The notes beneath the pieces were generated by a model, which was given only the letters and a program-made list of their open reading frames with translations, was not told where the DNA came from and ran no database searches. From NCBI GenBank assembly GCA_963846925.1, contig CAWJXW010000016.1, positions 372,001-436,000 of the forward strand: DNA of 64,000 bases, written 5' to 3'. This document shows, piece after piece, positions 33,143 to 46,889 of the stretch; positions within the stretch are counted from its first letter, which is position 1, and each line of letters starts with the position of its first letter. Origin of the DNA: JAQBQB01 sp963846925 (lineage in GTDB: Bacteria > Gemmatimonadota > Gemmatimonadetes > Gemmatimonadales > Gemmatimonadaceae). Both the position numbers and the translations under genes were made by a program.

Positions 33143-34323
33143 CACACGAGCTCGATCGTTCTTCCAGCGAGCCGGCCGATCAGGCCGAGTCGGAAGGTCA
33201 CGTCGGTCCAACGCTCGTCGCCGGCGAGATGATCTTCGAGCGGATAGAGCGGCCAGAGGTACGGATTCGAGCTGCGCACGGCCGACATGCCTTTGTGCGG
33301 ATGCCAGACGCCGTGTTCGTCGCGGTCGTCGAGGAACCGCTCGTAGAGCTTGCTCCAGTTGTCGTTCCGGCGGAGATAGCCGAGCCGCGCCATCAGCTCG
33401 AGCCACGTGATCGCGAGCGCGACGTCGTCGTCGGCGGCGTTGCGATTCGGGAGCATGTCGCCCAGCACGAGCTGCGGCTGCGCCGTCGGCTTCTTGCCGA
33501 CGAGCTGCATGCCTTCCTGTCGAGGGAGCGGCTGCGACAGGTGCTGGTAGATCGCCTCCATCGCGTCGTGGTGCTCGGTGCGGAAGAGCGGCATGTACGC
33601 CAGCATGAACAGCAAATGGATCGACGGCGGAGCAGCTTCGGCGGCGAGCACGTGCTGATTGCCCACGCGAACGAACGGCTTCTGCGCGAGGGGTGAGCGA
33701 AGGTATGCGACGACACGCTCGAGGATGCGGCGCGCGGCGCCGCGAAGTCGTGGATCGCCCTCGTAGCCGGCCTGCGCCAAGGCGGCCGCAGCCGCTTCGC
33801 GCAGGATCGCGCGTGAGCGTCGCGCGAGTTCTTCGTCGATGTTTCCTTTGCTACCGAACTCGAACAGGTATTCGGGATCGTCGTCTTCGGCGAGAAGACG
33901 AAAGAGAATTCGGCGCGCGTGCGTGAGCGGCGGCGTGTCCTTGTCCCATCCGTACTCGAGCAACCGCCGCACGGCCGTGATGGTGCCGATGCCGTCGAAG
34001 TGCTCTCCGCGAGAAGATGGGATCGAGAGCATCGCGTGGTTCCACGTCCCATCCGCCTGCTGCATCACAGCCAACGTCAATGCCGGTTCGTACGTAAACG
34101 GGAGTGACGCGATCTGCGCCGTGATCGCGCCTGTTGGTTTTGCGACTTCCGTCACAGATCTGAACTTGATCGGCGCCGATGCGTGCTCTAAGAGCCACGT
34201 AATCGGGAACGAGACCGGAGGTGACGGGGGCGCCGCAGCCGGAGTCAGTGGCGTTGCGGATGAAGGCAGCGGCGCGGGTGTGGGACTCGACGAAGGCGAG
34301 CTGGGGAGGGGCGGCAGAGTCAC
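33142..34323 (-). CDS. Hypothetical helical protein coupled to an alpha/beta hydrolase
   Basis: A 393-residue protein without a family I can name. The first 40 residues from GTG 34323 are Pro/Ser-rich low complexity, so the real start may be further in, although no ATG is available before residue 86. The rest is strongly helical with repeated patterns such as EPALTLAVMQQADGTWNHAM, GTITAVRRLLEYGWDKD and YERFLDDRDEHGVWHPHKG, faintly like alpha/alpha-toroid proteins (prenyltransferase/squalene cyclase repeats); this is weak. It has no signal peptide. It is translationally coupled to the downstream alpha/beta hydrolase. Confidence 0.7.
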   Translation of the reverse strand: MTLPPLPSSPSSSPTPAPLPSSATPLTPAAAPPSPPVSFPITWLLEHASAPIKFRSVTEVAKPTGAITAQIASLPFTYEPALTLAVMQQADGTWNHAMLSIPSSRGEHFDGIGTITAVRRLLEYGWDKDTPPLTHARRILFRLLAEDDDPEYLFEFGSKGNIDEELARRSRAILREAAAAALAQAGYEGDPRLRGAARRILERVVAYLRSPLAQKPFVRVGNQHVLAAEAAPPSIHLLFMLAYMPLFRTEHHDAMEAIYQHLSQPLPRQEGMQLVGKKPTAQPQLVLGDMLPNRNAADDDVALAITWLELMARLGYLRRNDNWSKLYERFLDDRDEHGVWHPHKGMSAVRSSNPYLWPLYPLEDHLAGDERWTDVTFRLGLIGRLAGRTIELV

Positions 34324-34596
34324 GAAGGTCGCTCAGTCCGAGCCTGCAGTACCCGGCCAGCGTCGGCGCTGGGAACGAGGATCATCCTGCGTTTGGGGCG
34401 GTAAGGATAGCAGTTTTGAGCTTTTGCGCTAGAGGGCGCCAACTAACGCGTTGCGCTCACAATGGTTGTCGATGCGCGGGACCATGGCGCACCCGACGCT
34501 GATGTCGCCATCCTGTCGCATGGTAGGTGTACACGCGGGATCGCGGTCTGATGCACGCACGGCGAGGTATCTCCACAACTCTTTGGGGGCAGAAAC

Positions 34597-34980
34597 ATGA
34601 AGACGATGACCCGGATGGCGATGATGGTGGCCGTGATGGTCCTTGCCGTGACCAGCGTTGGTCAGGCGCAGGGCGGCGGCGGTGGCGGCGGCCGCGGTGG
34701 AAACCGCGTCATGGCCGTCCTCAAGGATTCGATGAAGGTCTCCGAGGCGATCCTCGCCAAGGCCGACTCGATCCAGAAGGCGGACGCGGCGGAGATGCAG
34801 GCGTTGGGCGAAAAGGCCCGCGGTGGTGACGCCGATGCGCGCACGAAGTCGATGGAACTGCGCAACAAGCAGACGGCCGCCATCAAGGCGCTGCTTTCCG
34901 CCGACCAGCAGGCGCAGTTCGACAAGATCATGGCCGCGTTCCCACAGGGACGTCGCGGCGGTGGACCGGCGCCGCGCTAG
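34597..34980 (+). CDS. Small exported Spy/LTXXQ-like protein
   Basis: A 127-residue periplasmic protein. ATG 34597 follows GGGGG by seven bases. A signal peptide (RMAMMVAVMVLAVTSVGQAQ) precedes a Gly-rich stretch and a helical body (VMAVLKDSMKVSEAILAKAD, ALLSADQQAQFDKIMAAFP) that recalls the LTxxQ repeat of Spy/CpxP chaperones, followed by a basic Gly/Pro tail. Similar small proteins occur often in the phylum. A strong terminator follows at 35009-35045, so the gene is probably monocistronic. Confidence 0.75.
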   Translation: MKTMTRMAMMVAVMVLAVTSVGQAQGGGGGGGRGGNRVMAVLKDSMKVSEAILAKADSIQKADAAEMQALGEKARGGDADARTKSMELRNKQTAAIKALLSADQQAQFDKIMAAFPQGRRGGGPAPR

Positions 34981-35008
34981 TCGTCGCTCGCTTCACTGAT
35001 CGAGAAAG

Positions 35009-35045
35009 CGCGGGCCGTCCATCGACGGCCCGCGTTCTTGTCTTG
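35009..35045 (+). terminator. Intrinsic terminator after the Spy-like gene
   Basis: CGCGGGCCGTC (35009-35019) and GACGGCCCGCG (35024-35034) form a perfect 11-bp stem with a CATC loop, followed by TTCTTGTCTTG. Confidence 0.8.
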
Positions 35046-35130
35046 CGCACCCTCGCCCCGCTTTAACTAGCATTCTCGAACAAGCCGGAGCATCTTCCCC
35101 GCCCTTCCTCCATGCCAGACGGGCTGACGC

Positions 35131-35949
35131 GTGCGCGGTGAGTTCATCGATCTGTCGGGCGCGCGGCTCTACTACTACGCCGCCGGCACGCGCGGCTCGG
35201 GCAATCCGGTCGTGTTCATCCACGGATTCCCCACGTCCGGCCATCTCTGGAGCGAAGTCGTTTCGCTGATGCCGCCGGGGCACCGTCTCGTCGTGCTCGA
35301 CCTCCTCGGCTACGGGCGCAGCGACCGTCCGTTGTCGCGCGCCGTCGACGCGGGCGCGCACGCCGATCGTGTCGTCGGCCTCCTCGACGAATTGCGCATC
35401 GAGCGCGCGTGCATCGTCGGTCATGGATTCGGCGGAGGCGTCGCGCAGTGCATCGCCGTGCGCCACGGCGCGCGCGTGTCGCACCTTGGCCTGATCGACA
35501 GCATCGCCTTCGACCGCTGGCCGATCGCCCGCCTGCGCGTCTCGCGCGCGTTGCTGCCGTTGGCGCCGCTCGTCCCCGCCGCCTTTCTCCTCTCTCGTCT
35601 TCGACGCGAGGTGGAACGCGGCTTCGGCGATCGCATCCGCGCGGCGCGATCGATCGACATCTACATGCGGCCGTTCACCGGGCCGGAGGGCGCGCGGGCA
35701 CTCGCCGCACACATCAAGGGACTCTCGACGAACGACCGCGACGTCCACGCCGGGCTGTCGTCGCTCGACGTCCCGGCCGCCGTCGTGTCGGGACGCCGCG
35801 ACCGTGTGCTGCCGCTCGACACCGCGAAGTCGCTCGCCGGCCGGATTCCGAACGCTACGCTCGACGTGATCGCCGACGGCCACCACTTCACGCCGGAAGA
35901 AACGCCGCGCCAAGTCGCCGACTCGATCGCGGCGCTCCTGCGCCGCTAG
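35131..35949 (+). CDS. Alpha/beta hydrolase-fold protein lacking the nucleophile serine
   Basis: A 272-residue alpha/beta-hydrolase. HGFPTSGHLWSEV is the oxyanion loop; the acid (SGRRDRVLPLD) and His (VIADGHHFTPEETP) are present. The nucleophile elbow reads IVGHGFGGGVAQ: the central residue, normally Ser, Asp or Cys, is Gly (codon GGA). Haloalkane dehalogenase-like proteins have Asp here (GHDFGG), so loss of catalysis or a changed mechanism is suggested. GTG 35131 is the first plausible start. It converges with the kinase gene, their stops overlapping as CTAG. Confidence 0.85.
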   Translation: MRGEFIDLSGARLYYYAAGTRGSGNPVVFIHGFPTSGHLWSEVVSLMPPGHRLVVLDLLGYGRSDRPLSRAVDAGAHADRVVGLLDELRIERACIVGHGFGGGVAQCIAVRHGARVSHLGLIDSIAFDRWPIARLRVSRALLPLAPLVPAAFLLSRLRREVERGFGDRIRAARSIDIYMRPFTGPEGARALAAHIKGLSTNDRDVHAGLSSLDVPAAVVSGRRDRVLPLDTAKSLAGRIPNATLDVIADGHHFTPEETPRQVADSIAALLRR

Positions 35950-37940
35950 AGCTTGCGCAGCTCGTCGGCCGCCTCGACGGCGTGGCCGATGTCGCGCGAC
36001 AGGGCGCGCGCTTCCTGCGTCGCGCTGGTGTTGTCTTCCATCTGCGAGCCGAGTCCCGACGACCGGAACTTGAGCAGATCGAGCTTCAAGTTCTGTAACA
36101 TGAGGCCGGCGCTCTCGAGCTGACTGGACAGCGACCGCCGCCGCTCGAGCAGGTCGGCGAGCGAGTTCCGCTGGCGCTGGAGCAATGCCTCGCGCCGCTC
36201 GCGCTCCGGCGTGTCCGGCTCGGATTGGAGCGACGCGAGCCGTTGGTCCAACGCGCCGAGCGACGCGCCGGAGACGTCGGCGTCGAGACGATGCAGCGTC
36301 GTCGCCACCGCGGCGACGCGCTGCGCCAGCGCGTCCACCGTCGGTCCGATGTCCGGGATCAGCTCCTTCTCGATCGCGCCGAACTTGCTCGTCATGTCGC
36401 GCATCAGCGCGCGGTCGGCAGCGGCGCGCTTGATCGTGTCGCCGTACGGGCCGACGAGCACGTCGGCCGTCGCGAGCTGCGCCGCGAGCTGCTCGATCGT
36501 CGGCGGCGCGGGCGGCGGCGGTGGCGGCGCGGCGATTCCTTTCTGCACCTCGGAGGCGCCGCGCTCCGCGCGCAGCTTCGCGCGGATTCCTTTCTTGAAC
36601 GCGTCGATCGGACCGACGCCGTCGGACCAGATCGAGCTGCCGTGCCGAAGGACGTTCAGGAACATCAATCCGCTGGGAATCAGGAACCACGGCGGTCCCT
36701 GCGTCATCGCCGCGTTGATGAAGAGCAACACGCCGCTCAGGCCAACCCAGTTCATCACGCTGTGGCGAAAGGCGTCGACCCGCTCGTCGAGCGGACGTTC
36801 GTCGAATCGCTTGTAGTTCTCGAGGTTGATCCCGATGACGCGAATCTCGCGGTCGAACGCGGCGCGCTCTTCGGCGCGCAACATGTTCCGCTGGGCTTTG
36901 TACCAGCGTCGCAGTTCCTTCCGGCTGATTCCCGGAGGAGGAAGCGGAAAGTGCCGCGGCGGCGACGAAACCTGCGCTGGAGCCGGAACTGAGGGCGGCG
37001 CGTTTCGCGACTCCCCTCCGGGGTACGAAGGAATCTGCGACGACGGAGGCGTCCACGCCTGCCGTCGCCGGTGCGACGCCTGCGCGCCGGCAAGCGCGTC
37101 GCGGAACTCGGCCGCGTCCGACCAGCGGTCTTCCGGCTTCTTCGCGAGAGCCCGGTCGATCGCCACCGCGAGATAGGCGGGCACGTCGGGCCGGCGCTCG
37201 CGAATCGGGCGCGGTCGCTCCGACACGTGCTTCACGAGCATCGCCGGCGTGTTCACCGCCTTGAACGGCGTGTCGCCGCTGAGCATGTGATAACCGACCA
37301 CGGCGAGCGAATAGAGGTCGCTGCGTCCGTCGACCTCGCGCTCGCCGAGTGCCTGCTCCGGCGACATGTACGCGGGCGTGCCGACGGCGACGCCGGTCGC
37401 GGTGATGCGCGTCTCGCCGGCTTTGGCGCGCGCGATCCCGAAATCCGTGACCATCGGCCGGCCGCTCGCACGGTCGATCAGAATGTTGTCCGGCTTGATG
37501 TCGCGATGCACGACGCCGCGCGCGTGCGCGTACGCGAGCGCGTCGGCAACCTCTCGCAACACGCGGACGGTCTGGTCCACGGGCCACGCGCCCTCGCGCG
37601 CCAGATGTTGCCCGAGGCTCTCGCCGTCGATGTACGCCATCACGAAGAACGCCAGGCTGCCGGCCGCGGAGCTTTCGCTCCCGACCTCGTCCACGCTGTA
37701 GATCGGAACGATGTTCGGGTGGCTCAGCTGCGCCGCGGTCTGCGCCTCGCGGATGAAGCGCGTGCGTACCGCCTCGTTGAACGCGATGTCGGGCGGGAGA
37801 ACCTTGATGGCGATGGTGCGATGCAGCCGCGAATCGGTCGCGCGGTACACGACGGCCATGCCGCCGCGCCCGATCTCATTTTCGATCTGGTATTGAGTGC
37901 CGACCGCGACGGTGAGTCGGTCGCGCAGATAGTCGTTCAC
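35946..37940 (-). CDS. Ser/Thr protein kinase with central 2TM domain (tandem copy B)
   Basis: A 664-residue Hanks-type kinase. Residues about 20-285: glycine loop GRGGMAVVYRA, Lys in IAIKVLPPD, catalytic HRDIKPDNILID, TDFGIARA, and APE-like TPAYMSPEQA; all catalytic residues are present. After a Pro-rich linker comes WYKAQRNMLRAEERAAFDRE with two TM helices (VMNWVGLSGVLLFINAAM and PWFLIPSGLMFLNVLRHGS), as in 2TM domains, then a long C-terminal coiled coil. GTG 37940 lies 13 bases after the stop of copy A, so the pair is an operon. Substrates are unknown. Confidence 0.93.
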   Translation of the reverse strand: MNDYLRDRLTVAVGTQYQIENEIGRGGMAVVYRATDSRLHRTIAIKVLPPDIAFNEAVRTRFIREAQTAAQLSHPNIVPIYSVDEVGSESSAAGSLAFFVMAYIDGESLGQHLAREGAWPVDQTVRVLREVADALAYAHARGVVHRDIKPDNILIDRASGRPMVTDFGIARAKAGETRITATGVAVGTPAYMSPEQALGEREVDGRSDLYSLAVVGYHMLSGDTPFKAVNTPAMLVKHVSERPRPIRERRPDVPAYLAVAIDRALAKKPEDRWSDAAEFRDALAGAQASHRRRQAWTPPSSQIPSYPGGESRNAPPSVPAPAQVSSPPRHFPLPPPGISRKELRRWYKAQRNMLRAEERAAFDREIRVIGINLENYKRFDERPLDERVDAFRHSVMNWVGLSGVLLFINAAMTQGPPWFLIPSGLMFLNVLRHGSSIWSDGVGPIDAFKKGIRAKLRAERGASEVQKGIAAPPPPPPAPPTIEQLAAQLATADVLVGPYGDTIKRAAADRALMRDMTSKFGAIEKELIPDIGPTVDALAQRVAAVATTLHRLDADVSGASLGALDQRLASLQSEPDTPERERREALLQRQRNSLADLLERRRSLSSQLESAGLMLQNLKLDLLKFRSSGLGSQMEDNTSATQEARALSRDIGHAVEAADELRKL

Positions 37941-37953
37941 ATCGACCGCACCG

Positions 37954-39915
<1,962 letters not shown>

Positions 39916-40049
39916 GCGATTAGCTCGCTTTAGCGGGGCGAAGTGGATGGGTGGCGGTGAAGCAGTTTAGCATACGGCGAAACTTCCGGAAAGATTAGGA
40001 GGGTTTATACGCCGGACCGGCAGTCGTGGTACCGATTCTTGTCTCGAGT

Positions 40050-40072
40050 GCGCCAGAACGAGCGGCTGGCGC
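40050..40072. other. Perfect 7-bp hairpin in the kinase/lon divergent region
   Basis: GCGCCAG (40050-40056) pairs with CTGGCGC (40066-40072) across a nine-base loop. It could be an operator or leader hairpin for lon. No known heat-shock element such as CIRCE is recognisable in the 273 bases. Confidence 0.35.
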
Positions 40073-40188
40073 TGCCACGGTGACGGAAAACCGAAGCGCG
40101 CCACATGCAGAGTGGAATGCCGTGTGCGACGCCGGGCCTAGCCGCCCCGCGTCGCCAGTTGCACGTTCCCACATCCGAACAGCAAACA

Positions 40189-42776
<2,588 letters not shown>

Positions 42777-42794
42777 GGTTTCGCACAACGATCT

Positions 42795-42849
42795 GAGCCG
42801 GTGATCGGGCGGAATGGCCCCGTCACCGGCTCTCTCTTGCGGGCGCAGG
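42795..42849 (+). terminator. Intrinsic terminator after lon
   Basis: GAGCCGGTGA (42795-42804) and TCACCGGCTC (42833-42842) form a perfect 10-bp stem starting 18 bases after the lon stop, followed by a pyrimidine-rich TCTCTTG. Confidence 0.7.
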
Positions 42850-42980
42850 CAGCCGGTCTCAGCGGCGGAGCGCGCGTGCCCGCGTGCTCGCATGCTCGCG
42901 TGGCACCGGCTCGTCGTGCAAATTGTTGGGCGGCCAATTCAATTCCGCAGAGCCGCCTCAACCTCCCGGAGCACGCCAGC

Positions 42981-44660
42981 ATGAGAAGCACACGTCTCTC
43001 GCCACGCCGCGCGCGCGTCGCGCTCGGCGTTCTCTTCGCGATCCTCGTCATCCCCGCATCGTCAGCGATTGCTCAACGCGGTGGCGGCGGGCGCGGCGGT
43101 GGCGGCGGCGGTGGCCAGAACGGAGCGATTCAGGCTGGAGGTCCGGCAGCCGGCGATACGTCCGCAGGCGGGGGATCGAGGCGACCGACCGTCGGAACCG
43201 CGACGTCCGCGCCACGCGACATCGTGGCGATGACCGAAATGGCGCCGACGGCGACGCACCACTCGGTCAACGTTCGCGGCCAGACGATCGCCTACACGGC
43301 GACCGCCGGCATGCTCCCGATCCGCAACGAGCAGACGGATGCGGTCGAAGGCGGGATGTACTACGTCGCCTACACAAAGGATGGCGCGAACCCGACGACG
43401 CGCCCGATCACCTTCGCGTTCAACGGCGGCCCCGGATCAGCCACTGTTTGGCTGCACCTCGGCGCGTTCGGTCCGAAAAAAGTGAAGCTCAATGCCGACG
43501 GAACCGCTCCGCCGCCGCCCTACAGCTTCGAGGACAATCCCAACACGCTCCTCGACCAGACGGACCTCGTGTTCATCGATGCCGTCGGCACCGGCTACAG
43601 CCGAGCGGCGACGCAAGCGCTGGGCGCGCGCTTCTGGGGGCTCGATGAAGATCTGAACTCGTTCCGCGAGTTCATACGTCTGTACCTCACGCGCTTCGAC
43701 CGCATGGGTTCGCCGAAGTTCCTGGCGGGCGAGAGCTACGGCACGACCCGCGCGTCGGGTCTCTCCGGTCTTCTCGCCGACGACGGCATCGCGCTCAACG
43801 GCGTCGTGCTCCTCTCGTCGGTTCTGAACTTCGGGTATTCGTCGCAGGTGCGCGGCAACGACATCGGCTTCATCAACTTCATCCCCACCTACACGGCCAC
43901 GGCCTGGTTCCATAAAAAGCTTCCGGCGGATCTCCAGAAGCAGTCGATCGAAGAAGTCACCGCGGCGGCGGAGAAATGGTCGGTGAACGAGTACGCCGCG
44001 GCGCTCATGAAGGGGAGCAAGCTCACGAGCACGGAACGCCAGGCGACGATCGATCAGATGGCGCGGTTCACCGGCCTGTCGAAAGAGATCATCGAACAGA
44101 ATGACCTGCGCGTCGCGCTCGGCACGTTCGACTCCGAGCTGATGCGCGACCAGCACGAGACGGTCGGGCGTCTCGACGGCCGCTTCACCGGCTTCGCGCC
44201 GTTGAGCGGCGGACGCGGCGGCGGCGCCGGCGTCGGCGACCCGAGCGACATCAGCATCCGCAACACGTTCACGCCGGTGCTCACCGATTACACGCGCCGG
44301 GAGCTGAACTACCGCAACGAGGACACGTACTACATCCTCGGCGGCGGCATCGGGCGTTGGAACTACCCGCAGAACTCGTACGCGACGGTCGTGCCGAATC
44401 TCGAGCGCGCCTTTGCCAAGAACGCTTATATGAAATTGTACGTGGCCGAGGGCTACTACGACGCGGCGACGCCGTACTGGGCGGTCGAGTACACGCTGTC
44501 CCACATGTCGGTCGACCCGAAGGTCGCGAAGAGCAACATCACCGTCGGGAAGTTCACCGCGGGGCACATGATGTACATCGACGAGCCGTCGATGAAGAAG
44601 CTCCGCGGCGATCTGGAAAAGTTCTACAGCAGCGCGGTCAAGGAGCAGGTCGTCCCGTAA
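42981..44660 (+). CDS. Secreted S10 serine carboxypeptidase-like peptidase
   Basis: A 559-residue exported peptidase. ATG 42981 is preceded by GGAG; the signal peptide (VALGVLFAILVIPASSAIAQ) is followed by a Gly-rich stretch. NGGPGSATVWLHLGAFGP is the S10 oxyanion signature, GESYGTTRASGLSG holds the catalytic Ser, EGYYDAATPYWA the Asp, and TAGHMMYIDEPS the His. Bacterial S10 enzymes of this type trim C-terminal residues from peptides in the periplasm. It overlaps the convergent penicillin-binding protein gene by 23 bases at the 3' end. Confidence 0.92.
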   Translation: MRSTRLSPRRARVALGVLFAILVIPASSAIAQRGGGGRGGGGGGGQNGAIQAGGPAAGDTSAGGGSRRPTVGTATSAPRDIVAMTEMAPTATHHSVNVRGQTIAYTATAGMLPIRNEQTDAVEGGMYYVAYTKDGANPTTRPITFAFNGGPGSATVWLHLGAFGPKKVKLNADGTAPPPPYSFEDNPNTLLDQTDLVFIDAVGTGYSRAATQALGARFWGLDEDLNSFREFIRLYLTRFDRMGSPKFLAGESYGTTRASGLSGLLADDGIALNGVVLLSSVLNFGYSSQVRGNDIGFINFIPTYTATAWFHKKLPADLQKQSIEEVTAAAEKWSVNEYAAALMKGSKLTSTERQATIDQMARFTGLSKEIIEQNDLRVALGTFDSELMRDQHETVGRLDGRFTGFAPLSGGRGGGAGVGDPSDISIRNTFTPVLTDYTRRELNYRNEDTYYILGGGIGRWNYPQNSYATVVPNLERAFAKNAYMKLYVAEGYYDAATPYWAVEYTLSHMSVDPKVAKSNITVGKFTAGHMMYIDEPSMKKLRGDLEKFYSSAVKEQVVP

Positions 44661-46803
44661 GGACCGGGGCGATCACGCGCGACGGCGGCGTGAAGAGCGG
44701 GCCCCACTGCGGAACTTTCCACGGATTGTTCCGCAGTTCTTCGGGCTCGGTGCCCGGCATGAAGTACTCGGTGTACCGCATGTCGAACGGGGTTGCCGCC
44801 GTCGCGAGCTTGCCCGTGGTGCGATCCACCTCGGCGTAGACGAGGCCGTCCGGCGGCGGACCCCAGCCGCTCGTCGAGCGGCCCTGGTAGTACTTGCCGA
44901 TCATGTCGCCCCAGATCGGCGCCGCGAGCAGACCACCGACCGCGCCTTTGGCGATGGGCTTCGGCTGATCGAAGCCGAGCCACACGCCGGCGACGACGTC
45001 GGGGGTCATCCCGACGAACCACACGTCGCGGTTGTCGTTCGTCGTGCCCGTCTTGCCGGCGACCGGAACGTTGTCCGGAACCGCCTTGCGCGCCGCCGTG
45101 CCGCTTCCCCGCTCCGCGACGTCGCGCATCATGTCGCGCACGATGAACGCCACGCGGGGGTCGAGCACCTGCTGCGCCGTCGACGCGGGGCGCGCGTACA
45201 CCGCGCGATTCGCGGCGTCGTTGATGCGCGTGATGAAGCGCGGCTGCACGACCGCGCCGTTGTCGGCGAACGCGGTATAGGCGGTCACCATGTCGATCGG
45301 GTGCACGGACGACGCGCCGATCGCGCTCGCCGGCACCGGATCGATCCTCGTCGTGATGCCGAGTCGCTGCGCGAGCGCCGAGACCGAGTCCATCCCGACG
45401 CGCAAGCCCAACTGGATCGCGATCATGTTGCGCGAGTGAACGAGCCCTTCGCGCATCGTCATCGCGATGCTGGTCGGCACGCCCTCCTTCCACGTCGTGA
45501 GACCCCAGAATTTCCCATCAATTTCCTGAGGTTTGTACGGGTCGCTGTTGACGAGCGGAATTTCGAGCGCGGTGTCGGGGACGACCGTGTTGGCGGAGAT
45601 GCTGTCTTCGACCGCCTTCGCGTAGACGATCGGCTTCATCGACGAGCCGGGCTGGCGGAGCGCGGTCGTCGCGCGATCGAACGGCGCGCGTTGGTAGTTG
45701 CGGCCGCCGACGAGCGCGCGCACGTCGCCGGTGCGCGGATCCATGGCGACCGCCATCGCCTGCAGGTAGTCGGTCTGATTGCCCTTCGCGAGCGCTTGTG
45801 TGAGATGCTTGTAGCCCTTCTGCGCCTCGATCTTGTTCGTGCCGTCGATGACGGCGTCGACCGCCGCGCGCTGGAGTGCCGGATCGAGCGTCGTGTAGAT
45901 CTTGTAGCCGCCGGTGGCCACCGGGATTCCTGCGCGCTCGGCCTGGTGGCGCACTTCGTCCACGAAGTAGCCCGCCGCGGCCGACATGCCGCCGTTCGGC
46001 GCCGTCACCAGAGGCTCGAGCTTCGTCTTGTCGGCCAGCCCCTGCGTGATGTACTGCTGATCCGCCATCATCTGGAGGATCAAGTCGCGGCGCTCTTTCG
46101 CCCGCTGCGGATGCGCGATCGGATCGTAGTACGGCTGCGACTTGGGCAATCCCGCGAGTACCGCTGCTTCGGCGAGCGTGAGACGCGACGCCGGATGCCC
46201 GAAGTAGTGGCGCGATCCAGCCTCGACGCCGTACCAGCCGCGTCCGAGGTTGATCTGGTTGAGATACGCCTGGAGGATCGTGTCCTTCGGGTAGTGGCGC
46301 TCCATCTCTCGGGCGGCCGACTGTTCGTGCAGCTTCCGGGAGATTCCCGCCGTGCCGCTGACCTCGCGTCGGTCGATGACGTCGGGGTGCATGTATCCGA
46401 CGAGCTGCTGCGTGATCGTGCTCCCGCCGCCGCGATTCTCGTTGAGGATCTTGCCCTTGATCACGCCGAGCACCGCGCGGGTGTCGACGCCGTTGTGCTC
46501 GTAGAAGCGCTGGTCCTCGACCGCGATGAAGGCCTTGGGGACGTACCAGGGGATCGACTTCATCGGAATGGTCGTCCGCATCTCGCGCCCGATCTCGCCG
46601 ATGAGCGACGAGTCGCGCGCGTAAACGAGCGTGGACTGGGCGAGCGGAATGATCTGCCACGCCTCGCCGGTCTTGGGCGTGGTGTCCTGCGCGCGCGCCG
46701 GCGAAGCCAGCACCGCGGCAGTCAATCCGAATGCGCCAAGTGCGGCATATGTGAGGGCACGGACGCGCGAGGCGGCCGTCGGGGAGGGACGAGTCAACAT
46801 CAT
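44638..46803 (-). CDS. Class A penicillin-binding protein (bifunctional transglycosylase/transpeptidase)
   Basis: A 721-residue peptidoglycan polymerase. GT51 motifs: AVEDQRFYEHNGVDTRAV (catalytic Glu), GGSTITQQLVG, ILQAYLNQINLGRGWYGVE. The transpeptidase has RQPGSSMKPIVYAKA (SxxK), SRN in GLVHSRNMIAIQL and KTGTTND. The N-terminus looks like a cleavable signal peptide (ALGAFGLTAAVLASPARAQD), whereas class A enzymes are normally membrane-anchored by an uncleaved TM; cleavage is uncertain. The start is one of two adjacent ATGs at 46803/46800. Convergent with the S10 gene and divergent from NAD synthetase. Confidence 0.93.
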   Translation of the reverse strand: MMLTRPSPTAASRVRALTYAALGAFGLTAAVLASPARAQDTTPKTGEAWQIIPLAQSTLVYARDSSLIGEIGREMRTTIPMKSIPWYVPKAFIAVEDQRFYEHNGVDTRAVLGVIKGKILNENRGGGSTITQQLVGYMHPDVIDRREVSGTAGISRKLHEQSAAREMERHYPKDTILQAYLNQINLGRGWYGVEAGSRHYFGHPASRLTLAEAAVLAGLPKSQPYYDPIAHPQRAKERRDLILQMMADQQYITQGLADKTKLEPLVTAPNGGMSAAAGYFVDEVRHQAERAGIPVATGGYKIYTTLDPALQRAAVDAVIDGTNKIEAQKGYKHLTQALAKGNQTDYLQAMAVAMDPRTGDVRALVGGRNYQRAPFDRATTALRQPGSSMKPIVYAKAVEDSISANTVVPDTALEIPLVNSDPYKPQEIDGKFWGLTTWKEGVPTSIAMTMREGLVHSRNMIAIQLGLRVGMDSVSALAQRLGITTRIDPVPASAIGASSVHPIDMVTAYTAFADNGAVVQPRFITRINDAANRAVYARPASTAQQVLDPRVAFIVRDMMRDVAERGSGTAARKAVPDNVPVAGKTGTTNDNRDVWFVGMTPDVVAGVWLGFDQPKPIAKGAVGGLLAAPIWGDMIGKYYQGRSTSGWGPPPDGLVYAEVDRTTGKLATAATPFDMRYTEYFMPGTEPEELRNNPWKVPQWGPLFTPPSRVIAPVLTGRPAP

Positions 46804-46889
46804 GTGGCCATTATGTCTGTGCAGTTCCTAATACCCCGTAGAGACGGAATCTCGCCCACCTCGTTCTTGGCGCGCTACCTTTCGTTACC

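Noticed and set aside
40026..40188. Heat-shock element (CIRCE or HAIR) upstream of lon
   Set aside because: A 7-bp hairpin exists but its sequence does not match either consensus.
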